Of a DNA stretch of 64,000 bases, positions 57,179 through 64,000 are shown piece after piece. The notes under the pieces are model-generated. The model had not been told where the DNA came from and ran no database searches. It was given only the letters and a program-made list of their open reading frames with translations. Every line of letters starts with the position of its first letter. Within the stretch, counting starts at the first letter, position 1. The stretch is from Sphaerisporangium dianthi (lineage in GTDB: Bacteria; Actinomycetota; Actinomycetes; Streptosporangiales; Streptosporangiaceae), in assembly GCF_042654065.1 (NCBI RefSeq), contig NZ_JBHSFP010000027.1:62001-126000 (forward strand). The letters are read 5' to 3'. A program made the translations under genes and the position numbers.

Positions 57179-58099
57179 ATGAGTTCGTACGTGCTGGCCG
57201 CCGACATCGGCGGCACCAAGCTGGCCGCGGCCCTGGTCGCCAAGGACGGGACGGTGCTGCGCAGGGGCGAGGTGCCGACGCCCGCCGCGCCCCCGGGTCA
57301 ACCCGGCGTGGTGAGCGACGCCCTGGTCGGGCTGCTCCGCGACGTCGCGGGCGAGATCCCGCCCCTGGCCGTCGGCGTGGCCTCCGCCGGGCCGCTCGAC
57401 CCGCAGGCGGGCACGGTGAGCCCGGTGAACATCCCCGCCTGGCGGCACTTCCCGCTGCTCGCCCGGGTGGCCGACGCCGTGCCCGGAGCGCCGTGCCACC
57501 TGTTCGGCGACGCCGTCGCGGCGGCGGCGGGCGAGCACTGGCGCGGCGCGGGCCGCGCGGCCGGGTCCATGCTCGGCATCGTCGTCTCCACCGGCATCGG
57601 CGGCGGCCTCGTGCTGAACGGAACCCCGTACACCGGGCCCACCGGCAACGCCGGGCACATCGGCCACATCGTGGTGGACCCCGGCGGAGCCGCCTGCCCG
57701 TGCGGCTCGGCCGGCTGTGTCGAGACGATCGCGAGCGGCCCGTCGATGGTCCGCTGGGCCACGCGGCAGGGGTGGCGCGGCGCCGACGCGCGGGAACTCG
57801 CGCACGCGGCGGCCGAGGGCGAGCCGGTGGCCCTGGCCGCCTTCGACCGGGGGGCGGACGCGCTCGCCATGGCGATCATCGCGGTGGCCGCGGTGTGCGA
57901 CCTGGATCAGGTGGTCGTCGGCGGCGGCGTCGCCGCGGCCGGCGAGGTGCTGTTCGCCCCGCTGCGCCGGGCGGTCGCCGAGCGTACGAGCCTTGAGTTC
58001 GTCCGCCGCCTCCACGTCGACCCCGCCGCCCTGGGCCGCGACGCCGGCCTGGTGGGCGCCGCCCGCATGGCCCTGCTGTCCACCGCCCGAACCACCTGA
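57179..58099 (+). CDS. ROK-family sugar kinase
   Basis: A 306-residue hexose kinase of the glucokinase/N-acetylmannosamine kinase type. The phosphate loop is AADIGGTKLAAALV, the catalytic Asp region is LFGDAVAAAAGEH, the glycine-rich STGIGGGLVLNG and sugar-binding GNAGHIGHI follow, and the zinc motif is CPCGSAGCVE. ATG 57179 follows GAGGAG. It probably phosphorylates sugar released by the mannosidase and is cotranscribed with the repressor. Confidence 0.92.
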   Translation: MSSYVLAADIGGTKLAAALVAKDGTVLRRGEVPTPAAPPGQPGVVSDALVGLLRDVAGEIPPLAVGVASAGPLDPQAGTVSPVNIPAWRHFPLLARVADAVPGAPCHLFGDAVAAAAGEHWRGAGRAAGSMLGIVVSTGIGGGLVLNGTPYTGPTGNAGHIGHIVVDPGGAACPCGSAGCVETIASGPSMVRWATRQGWRGADARELAHAAAEGEPVALAAFDRGADALAMAIIAVAAVCDLDQVVVGGGVAAAGEVLFAPLRRAVAERTSLEFVRRLHVDPAALGRDAGLVGAARMALLSTARTT

Positions 58100-58362
58100 C
58101 GGTGGGGCCGGGCCGCCCGGCCAGGCCCCACCACCCACCCTCCCAGACGCGCCCCCCACCACACGAAGAGGGCGGACCGGGCGCCGTCCGCATGGTCCTC
58201 ACCGCCTCCCGCGGACCGCCCGCAATCGTCGGCACCCGGTCTGACCAGGGCCTGGGTCGCGCCGGCCGAGAGGACCGCCCTCATCTCCCTGTGGGGCGAT
58301 CGCCGGAAACGACGGGACCTTCGGCCCTGAACGGCGCCCGCCTCGGCAGGCACGCTGTACGC

Positions 58363-58770
58363 ATGAAGACGGACTCGGCGGGATTGCAGGTGCTGACGCA
58401 CGAGGAATGCCTCGCGCTTCTCGCCTCCGTGCCGGTGGGCCGCATCGTGTTCACCGACCGGGCGCTCCCGGCGGTCCAGCCGGTCAACTTCGTGCTGGAC
58501 CGCGGCACCGTGGTGATCAGGACCGCCGCCGCGTCGCGGCTGGCCTCGGCCGTGCGCAACACGGTCGTCGCCTTCGAGGTGGACCAGTTCGACGCGCGGA
58601 TGCGGGCCGGGTGGTCGGTCACGATGGTCGGCCACGCCCACGTCGTCCTCGACGGCCACGAGATCGAGCGGCTGGCCCTCCTCCCCCTGACCCCCTGGGT
58701 CCCCGAAGGCAAGGACCAGTTCATCGTCCTGCGTCCCGAGAACATCGCCGGACGCCGCATCGCCCCCTGA
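58363..58770 (+). CDS. Pyridoxamine 5'-phosphate oxidase-family protein
   Basis: A 135-residue split-barrel flavin or F420-binding protein. HEECLALLASVPVGRIVFTDRALPAVQPVNFVLDRG is the characteristic opening, followed by RTAAASRLASAVRN (phosphate-binding Arg/Ser) and VDQFDARMRAGWSVTMVGHA. The family includes FMN reductases and F420-dependent reductases, and the exact activity cannot be told. ATG 58363 is used. No good ribosome site lies upstream, and leaderless initiation is possible. Confidence 0.88.
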   Translation: MKTDSAGLQVLTHEECLALLASVPVGRIVFTDRALPAVQPVNFVLDRGTVVIRTAAASRLASAVRNTVVAFEVDQFDARMRAGWSVTMVGHAHVVLDGHEIERLALLPLTPWVPEGKDQFIVLRPENIAGRRIAP

Positions 58771-58832
58771 CAGGGGTGGATCACCTCCCGGCAGGGTCGC
58801 CCCCAGTGCATCGGCGACCCCAGACGCCCGGC

Positions 58833-59474
58833 CTACATCGGCGCCCCCTGATGCCCGGCGTCGCCGGGCCCGCGGGCCGTGTGGCCGGCGGGATGGCGCG
58901 CGAAGCGGTCCAGCAACAGCGTCAGCCGCCGTTCGCGGCCCTCGCGCCGTAGCCTGCCGCTGCGCATCAGTGTGACGAGTCCGTGCAGCCCGCTCCAGAA
59001 GGTCTCGGTGAGCGTCTCCAGGTCGTCGTCTCCCGCCAGCGGCCGCATGGCCTCGCGCAGTTCGCCGAATGCCTCCTGCAGTGCGGGCGGCGCCTCGGAG
59101 GTGGCGAACGGCAGGTCGACGGGATGGGTGAACATCGCGTCGTACAGCGCGGGACGCTGCGCGGCGAACTCGGTGTACGCCGCGCCGACGTCGGCCAGGG
59201 CCTGGCGCGTACCGGCCGCCGACGTGCGCGCCGCGCGCAGCTCGGCGGCGATGTCGGCGAAGCCCTCCACCGCGACCGCCGCCATGATGGCGTCCTTGCC
59301 CTTGAAGTGGCTGTAGAGGACCGGCTGGCTGTACTCGATCTCCTCGGCCAGCCGCCGCGTGGTCACCGCGTCCCAGCCTTCTGATTCCGCCAGCTCTCGC
59401 GCGGCCGTGACGATCAGCCGTTCCCGCTCTGCTCGCTCGCGCTCCCGGCGCGTCTGGATGGACATGACCGTCAT
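58833..59474 (-). CDS. TetR-family regulator of the DUF4267 operon
   Basis: A 213-residue repressor. The HTH spans residues ~20-65 (LIVTAARELAESEGWDAVTTRRLAEEIEYSQPVLYSHFKGKDAIM), and the C-terminal TetR_C domain includes GAAYTEFAAQRPALYDAMF. An inverted repeat CTAGCG-C-CGCTAG begins two bases upstream of its ATG, and a related site lies before the divergent gene. This indicates autorepression and control of both directions. Confidence 0.92.
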   Translation of the reverse strand: MTVMSIQTRRERERAERERLIVTAARELAESEGWDAVTTRRLAEEIEYSQPVLYSHFKGKDAIMAAVAVEGFADIAAELRAARTSAAGTRQALADVGAAYTEFAAQRPALYDAMFTHPVDLPFATSEAPPALQEAFGELREAMRPLAGDDDLETLTETFWSGLHGLVTLMRSGRLRREGRERRLTLLLDRFARHPAGHTARGPGDAGHQGAPM

Positions 59475-59475
59475 T

Positions 59476-59539
59476 CTAGCGCCGCTAGCGTTCCTGTCGA
59501 CGTTATGTTAGTTTCACTCTTGCAGCTAGCGCTGCTAGC
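59476..59539. promoter_or_regulatory. Paired TetR operators
   Basis: Site 1 at 59476-59488 is CTAGCG-C-CGCTAG (perfect 6-bp arms). Site 2 at 59525-59539 is GCTAGC-GCT-GCTAGC. Both share CTAGCGCYGCTAG. They abut the TetR start on one side and the DUF4267 leader on the other, as expected for one repressor governing divergent promoters. A further half site ACTAGCGAG follows at 59543. Confidence 0.85.
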
Positions 59540-59561
59540 ACAACTAGCGAGAGGAAAGACC

Positions 59562-59933
59562 ATGCTCACGACGTCCGCCTACGGACTGGCCATCCTGCTC
59601 GACCTCTTCGTCGTCTTCATCGGCCTGCGGTTCCTCCTGGCGCCCCACGCGGCGGCCGCCGGCTACGGCGTCCCCGCCAAGAAGGACGGAGACGCCGCCT
59701 ATTTGAGCGTCAAGGGCGTGCGCGACCTCAGCTACGGCATCCTCGGCCTCGCCCTGCTCGCCTTCGCGGGCGCCCACGCCGAGGCCTGGTTCATGCTCGT
59801 CGTCGCCCTGGCCCCGCTCGGCGACACCTTTCTCGTCCTGCGCCACGGCGGCACCAAGGCGGTCGCCTTCGGCATCCACTTCGCCACGGCCGTGGTCGTC
59901 CTGATCAGCGCCGCCCTCCTGTTCGCCGTCTGA
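59562..59933 (+). CDS. DUF4267 membrane protein
   Basis: A 123-residue protein with four TM helices: GLAILLDLFVVFIGLRFLLA, SYGILGLALLAFAG, AWFMLVVALAPLGDTFLVL and FATAVVVLISAALLFAV. The pattern LLAPHAAAAGYGVP is typical of DUF4267. Function unknown. ATG 59562 follows GAGAGGAAAG. It is controlled by the adjacent TetR through site 2 and followed by a cupin gene 74 bases on. Confidence 0.88.
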   Translation: MLTTSAYGLAILLDLFVVFIGLRFLLAPHAAAAGYGVPAKKDGDAAYLSVKGVRDLSYGILGLALLAFAGAHAEAWFMLVVALAPLGDTFLVLRHGGTKAVAFGIHFATAVVVLISAALLFAV

Positions 59934-60007
59934 CACCACCGCACCCATCCGCCACCTGACACCCGCACCCCCTGCACGACCCTCATCACCCACGCAAGGA
60001 GTCACCC

Positions 60008-60502
60008 ATGTCGTCGTTCCTGTCGACGTTCGACCAATCCGTGATCGTCCGCTCCGCGGATGCCGAAGTGATCGGCCAATCGCCGACCACCGTGCGCCTG
60101 CTCGCCGACAGCGGTTCGACCGGCGGCGCCCTGTCCACGCAGCGGGTCACCCTGACCAGCGGCGCGAACGGCGCCGCGCCGCACCGCCACACCGGCTCGG
60201 CCGAGCTGTTCTACATGCTCGGCGGCACCGCCCAACTGCTGTCCGGCGAGCAGGTCGTGACCGCCGAACGCGGCGACCTGGTGATCGTGCCGCCCGGTCT
60301 CGCACACGCCTTCGCCGCCGCACCGGGCGAGGATGCCGACATCCTCATCGTCATCACGCCGGGCGTCGACCGGTTCGAGTACTTCCGCCACCTGGAGCGC
60401 ATCGCCTACGGCAAGGTGCCGCCCGAGAGCCTCCTCGACGTCCAAGAGCTCTACGACACCCACTTCCTCACCAGCACCTCCTGGAACAACGCCCGCTCCT
60501 GA
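60008..60502 (+). CDS. Cupin-domain protein
   Basis: A 164-residue single-domain cupin. Motif 1 is PHRHTGSAELFYMLGGTAQLL (two His and Glu metal ligands) and motif 2 is GDLVIVPPGLAHAF (third His). It could be a small dioxygenase, isomerase or sensor, and the sequence does not decide. AAGGAG precedes ATG 60008. It probably forms an operon with DUF4267 under TetR control. Confidence 0.88.
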   Translation: MSSFLSTFDQSVIVRSADAEVIGQSPTTVRLLADSGSTGGALSTQRVTLTSGANGAAPHRHTGSAELFYMLGGTAQLLSGEQVVTAERGDLVIVPPGLAHAFAAAPGEDADILIVITPGVDRFEYFRHLERIAYGKVPPESLLDVQELYDTHFLTSTSWNNARS

Positions 60503-61022
60503 ACCACCCCAGGCCCGATCACCGGCCAGAGGCGCAGCACAGGTGTGACCGGAGGCCCACCGTGCCGGACCGCACAGCTCACTGCCGCTAAGCGCGTGTG
60601 CTACATGTGTCAGCAAGAGGACGCATGTCTTGTACAAATCGGACGCGCTACAGAGCAAAGGGCACGAGCGAGCGGAGTCAACCACTCCTGGACAATCCGC
60701 ACGAATACCGCTTGCGCGAAATGTAGCGCTCGGGTTATCTCCGAGATTGAGGTAGACGTCCTCCTCAATCGACATGATCCCTCTACTGAACCTCCAGCCG
60801 CAATGAACGAGCGGCCACCCGTTGCCACAAAATACCTATACCGACCAAAACGGTCACACAGGCGTGTTGCGGTATGCAATTCACACAATTCCTCGTCAGC
60901 CTGAATCTCTCGAGAGACGGTGGACAGATCGTCGCAGCCGATTTGGTAAATTCACCTTCTGGATTGCACATGATCGGCTTATGCTGCGACGGTGAATGGG
61001 AGACAGACAAACGGAGGCGGCC
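60503..61022. other. Lower-GC non-coding gap upstream of the HipA-like gene
   Basis: About 500 bases with clearly lower GC than the flanks, marking a change of composition that continues through the next two genes. GATTGAGG (60745-60752) and CCTCAATC (60763-60770) form an 8-bp dyad around GACGTC. Open frames on both strands are short and not protein-like. The first ~40 bases resemble the GC-rich flank. Confidence 0.55.
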
Positions 61023-61814
61023 TTGGTCGAGCTTGCTGACTGGCACGGCCTGGTCAGCGAGCGCACCAACGACTACGACGGCCTCCAGCTGGTGGCCATG
61101 GTTGCCCCAGGCAGCCGAAGCTGGGCCAGCCCTTTCCGAGTTGTCGCCAATGACCGTAACGGGTACTTCGTCAAGACTCTGGAATCCTGCAGCAGGGACT
61201 GGGCAAGAGGGTCGCTCGCCGTCGAATACATCGTCGCTCAAGCAGGAAAGCTTATCGGAGCGCCCGTATGCGACACTAGCTTGATCCTTATACCCGAGGA
61301 GTTCAGAGGCGGCGAGATTCGCCGCGGCCTTCCCCTTGTCCCAGGGATCGCACACGCCAGTAAGGCCCTACAGCATGCTGACGAGCGGCGTGACAATCTC
61401 GCTTATCGGAACCGGGACGACAATCGCGTTCGTCACGTCGGAGTCTACGCACTCTATGACTGGTGTTGGGGCAGTGATGCCCAGTGGTTACACGACGTCG
61501 ACAACGACCAATCGATCTACTCTCACGATCACGGCCTGTACCTACCGCCCAACGATGGGCGCATCGACAGCAAGTTCCTTCAGCTGTCCGCTGATGAGCC
61601 CAACGAGTTGCCTGACAGCCCGGCCGGCTTGGATGGGGAGGCGGTCGAGGAGGTCGCCGAAGCTCTTGAGAAAATTGATCGTGATGCTCTCGTCAACATC
61701 CTGTGCGCCGTGCCAGCATCGTGGCCAGTGACCGACGAAGCTTTGGCCACGCTCGGCTGGTTCCTTGAGTACAGAGCGCCTGCCGTAGCAAGCCGACTCC
61801 GAGCGCTTGTGTGA
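61023..61814 (+). CDS. HipA-like kinase
   Basis: A 263-residue member of the small HipA-family kinases that lack the N-terminal HipA subdomain. NGYFVKTLES gives a strand with Lys in the ATP-binding position. AVEYIVAQAGKLIGAPV resembles the HipA helix that follows. HVGVYALYDWCWGSDAQWL and YSHDHGLYL (Asp-His-Gly) fit the catalytic and metal-binding region. TTG 61023 is chosen because GGAGG ends five bases before it, while ATG 60996 lacks a ribosome site. It is paired with a DUF3037 gene, a recurrent combination of unknown role that resembles a toxin-antitoxin or defence pair. Confidence 0.72.
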   Translation: MVELADWHGLVSERTNDYDGLQLVAMVAPGSRSWASPFRVVANDRNGYFVKTLESCSRDWARGSLAVEYIVAQAGKLIGAPVCDTSLILIPEEFRGGEIRRGLPLVPGIAHASKALQHADERRDNLAYRNRDDNRVRHVGVYALYDWCWGSDAQWLHDVDNDQSIYSHDHGLYLPPNDGRIDSKFLQLSADEPNELPDSPAGLDGEAVEEVAEALEKIDRDALVNILCAVPASWPVTDEALATLGWFLEYRAPAVASRLRALV

Positions 61815-61830
61815 AGGGAGTGTAGATCCA

Positions 61831-62706
61831 TTGGGCAGATACATCTACTCGATCGTTCGCTGTCTTCCTGATCCGCGTACCGGAGAGTTCGTGAACGTCG
61901 GCGCCGTGGCCGGGGATCCCGCAACAGGAGACTGGGCCGTGCGGCGCCTGAGCAATACCGACCGGATCAAAAAGTTCGCGCCGCCACCGGCGATCGATGT
62001 GACAGACCGGTTCCTGGCCCGCATGAGTAGCGAGATCGGTGAAGCGCGCGAGGCACTGGAAACCGAGACAAGTCATGCACTTGGCGACGACTGGCTGCTG
62101 AAGCTACATCATGATCATCGAAACATCGCACAGCTCAGCCCCCCTGCCCCCATCGTCGCCGCCCATGCCGAAGCCGCTCTGGATATCATTTTCGACCATA
62201 TGATCATCGATCCGGCATCACAGCCTCGACAGGTCACCGTCGGCAAAGATCGAGTAGTTCAGGATCTACGCAGGGCGTATGCGCGCGCGGACATACCGGC
62301 ACACCTGCTACGTCCCAAATCGGACGTGTTCATCGGCGACAGGTTGCATTCCACTGTAGATATCGCTGTCGCCAACGGTGAAGTTCTGCAACTGGCCCAA
62401 GGGTGGTCTTTCCGCGTCACGGGATCGGAAAGACTGCTCACACAGGTCAAGGCGTGGGGATTCGCGTTGGAGCGCCTACGTCGCGGCGATGAGGCCAAAG
62501 TGGTCGACGCGCGAGGTCGAGTCAGTGAAGTCGGCTCTGATGTGGACCTGCAAGTCGTTATCGCAACGCCCGAGACGCCTCAACAGGACACGGCGTACGA
62601 GGAGGCGGAACAGGTTTTCCAGGCAATCGGCGCCGAAATCCATCCCGTTGAAGACGTCGGCGCTGTCAGTGCCCGAGCGGCCAGCCTCGTCCGCGGACTG
62701 GCCTGA
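61831..62706 (+). CDS. DUF3037 protein
   Basis: A 291-residue protein. RYIYSIVRCLPDPRTGEFVNVGAVAGDP is the DUF3037 opening, and the rest includes FGDRLHSTVD-like FIGDRLHSTVDIAVANGEV and a helical C-terminus. TTG 61831 begins the conserved region, with GGGAG about 12 bases upstream. Codons are less GC-biased than in the surrounding genes. The pairing with a HipA-like kinase gene 16 bases upstream suggests that they act together. Confidence 0.82.
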   Translation: MGRYIYSIVRCLPDPRTGEFVNVGAVAGDPATGDWAVRRLSNTDRIKKFAPPPAIDVTDRFLARMSSEIGEAREALETETSHALGDDWLLKLHHDHRNIAQLSPPAPIVAAHAEAALDIIFDHMIIDPASQPRQVTVGKDRVVQDLRRAYARADIPAHLLRPKSDVFIGDRLHSTVDIAVANGEVLQLAQGWSFRVTGSERLLTQVKAWGFALERLRRGDEAKVVDARGRVSEVGSDVDLQVVIATPETPQQDTAYEEAEQVFQAIGAEIHPVEDVGAVSARAASLVRGLA

Positions 62707-62845
62707 CTCAGGTCTCGGAGCTGAGTTGAGGATGTAGGAGACCCAGCCCGCGCACGACTATGGCGGTCACGTGGCGCTGTCGGGTGCGGTGGGCTCTCTC
62801 CTCGATGCGCTCGGTCGCAGGCCCCGCCGGGCGGGCGGGGGTCGC

Positions 62846-64000
62846 TCAGGTGAAGGTCATGAGTTCGTCGAGGGCTTCGCGGAGGTGGGTGGTGAGTTTC
62901 CAGACGTCGGGGACCATGGCGCGGTCGGCGATGATGCCGACGGCGACCTGGCCGTTGTAGGAGAAGGCGGTGATGTTGAGGCCGCCGCTGGCGTCGGTGA
63001 CCACCGACACCGGGTACTGCGCGAGCAGGCGCCGGCCGCACACGTAGAGCGGGAGCTGCGGGCCGGGGACGTTGGAGATCAGCAGGTTGACCGGCGGCGA
63101 GGTCTGGGCGACCAGGCCGAAGGCCGCCCGGTCGGCGAGGCCCGTGAGCGCGGCGGGCATGCTCTCGCTCAGATGGCGCAGCCAGCGTGCCGGCGACAGG
63201 CTGAAGCGATCCTTGATGCGCTGCATCGAGTCGCGCACGGCGTACAGCCGCTCGCGCGGGTCGGCGATCTGCGTGTCCAGCGAGGTGATCATGAGGGTGA
63301 CCTGGTTGCCCGTCTCGGCGCCCTCCACACCGCGCAGCGAGAACGGCACGCCGGCGACCAGCGGGCCCTCGGGCAGCGCGTCCTGGTCGATCAGCCAGCG
63401 GCGCACCGCCGTGGCGGCCAGTGTCAGGACGACGTCGTTGACGGTGACGCCGAAGAGGTTCTTGACCTTCTTCACCTCGTCGAGCGGCAGTTCGACGAAG
63501 GCGAAGCGGCGGTGGGCGGAGACCGGTCCGTTGAACGGCGTGCGCGGCACGGCCAGCTTCGGCAGTTGGGGGACCTCGCGGCCGTCGGAGATCTTCAGCT
63601 CGCGTGCCAGCCACCGGGTGGCCCGGGAGACGGCGACGGCGCCGGGCAGGCGGGAGAGCAGCGGGATCTCGTCCAGGTAGGGCATCGCCTCGGCGAGGAA
63701 CCTGAGCAGGTGCGCCGGGTTGGCGGCCAGCCGGGCGCCGGTCCTGAGCAGCATCTGCGCCATCTCGGGGGCGAGATCGGGCTCTGCGACGGCCTCGCGG
63801 GGCCGGGGCCTGGGGTGGGGTTCGAGGTCCATGAAGGCGGCCAGCACGTCCGCGCCGCCGAGGCCGTCGATGGCGGCGTGGTGCAGCTTGGTGTACAGGG
63901 CGGTGCGGCCACCCTGGAGGCCGTGGATGACGTACATCTCCCACAGCGGGTGGCGCCGGTCGAGACGGCGGGCGTGCAGCCGGGCCACCTGCGCGGCGAG
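62846..64000 (-). CDS. Wax ester synthase/diacylglycerol acyltransferase (WS/DGAT), 5' end outside window
   Basis: Transfers acyl groups from acyl-CoA to long-chain alcohols or diacylglycerol for storage lipid. The active-site HHxxxDG appears as KLHHAAIDGLGG near the in-window N-terminus. Other family marks are HPLWEMYVIHGL, TVNDVVLTLAATAVRRWL, NLLISNVPGPQLPLYV and the C-terminal GGLNITAFSYNGQVAVGI. The frame is open to base 64000, and roughly the first 100 residues of a ~470-residue family lie outside the window. Confidence 0.92.
   Translation of the reverse strand, partial: LAAQVARLHARRLDRRHPLWEMYVIHGLQGGRTALYTKLHHAAIDGLGGADVLAAFMDLEPHPRPRPREAVAEPDLAPEMAQMLLRTGARLAANPAHLLRFLAEAMPYLDEIPLLSRLPGAVAVSRATRWLARELKISDGREVPQLPKLAVPRTPFNGPVSAHRRFAFVELPLDEVKKVKNLFGVTVNDVVLTLAATAVRRWLIDQDALPEGPLVAGVPFSLRGVEGAETGNQVTLMITSLDTQIADPRERLYAVRDSMQRIKDRFSLSPARWLRHLSESMPAALTGLADRAAFGLVAQTSPPVNLLISNVPGPQLPLYVCGRRLLAQYPVSVVTDASGGLNITAFSYNGQVAVGIIADRAMVPDVWKLTTHLREALDELMTFT

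Noticed and set aside
60545..60904. Plus-strand frame with CYMCQQEDAC and CAKC that could suggest a zinc-binding protein
   Set aside because: No ribosome site, an unusual start, and the rest of the translation has no domain-like character; the cysteines look accidental in low-GC non-coding DNA.

Overview
The window is high-GC, gene-dense actinomycete DNA. GTG and TTG starts are common, ATGA/GTGA stop-start overlaps are frequent, and third codon positions are strongly G/C. The polyphosphate glucokinase, the nitrate-sensor (NIT) type kinase, the WS/DGAT acyltransferase, the Asp23/DUF6286/AmaP module and the SapB-like lanthipeptide locus all fit a sporulating filamentous actinobacterium. A Streptosporangiales genus is my best guess, by inference only. 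No rRNA, tRNA, CRISPR array, IS element or prophage was recognised.

Layout. 0-10 kb: the 3' part of a TetR gene, a tyrosine-type phosphatase, a membrane protein, then an ECF vitamin-type importer (fused double ATPase, S component, T component) overlapping an amidohydrolase, followed by an orphan NIT-domain kinase. 10-16 kb: a secreted NodB deacetylase with a CBM2-like domain, an XRE / HExxH metallopeptidase / MAB_1171c-like membrane protein module, and a divergent membrane-anchored P-loop protein of unknown role. 15.6-28.3 kb: hrpA, an RsbW-like ATPase, ppgK, a secreted serine hydrolase, an odd HisC-like protein that lacks the PLP lysine and carries a long Tyr/Ser/Pro repeat tail, then dctA divergent from a CitA/CitB-type two-component pair.

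28.9-36.1 kb is the most notable locus: a class III lanthipeptide cluster ordered lanKC, three tandem precursor genes, and two ABC half-transporters. This is the ramC-ramS-ramA-ramB order of the SapB morphogen locus of Streptomyces, but with three precursor copies and no adjacent ramR. The precursors (40-41 codons) encode nearly identical cores with two Ser-x-x-Ser-x(n)-Cys motifs. A strong hairpin separates them from the exporter genes.

36.2-39.8 kb: a six-gene Asp23/Gls24 envelope-stress module plus DUF4383. 39.9-44.1 kb: two aldo/keto reductases, a folD gene with a clear ZTP (pfl) riboswitch in its leader, and a TetR divergent from the second reductase. 44.1-47.1 kb: terminator and inverted-repeat DNA, gamma-glutamyltransferase, sulfotransferase. 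47.3-58.1 kb: an alpha-mannoside locus (binding protein, two permeases, GH38 mannosidase, a PpiC-like protein) divergent from a ROK regulator and a ROK sugar kinase. 58.3-60.5 kb: an FMN-type oxidoreductase, then a TetR with two matching operators controlling DUF4267 and cupin genes. 60.5-62.7 kb: a lower-GC island with a HipA-like kinase and DUF3037 pair. The window ends inside a WS/DGAT acyltransferase.
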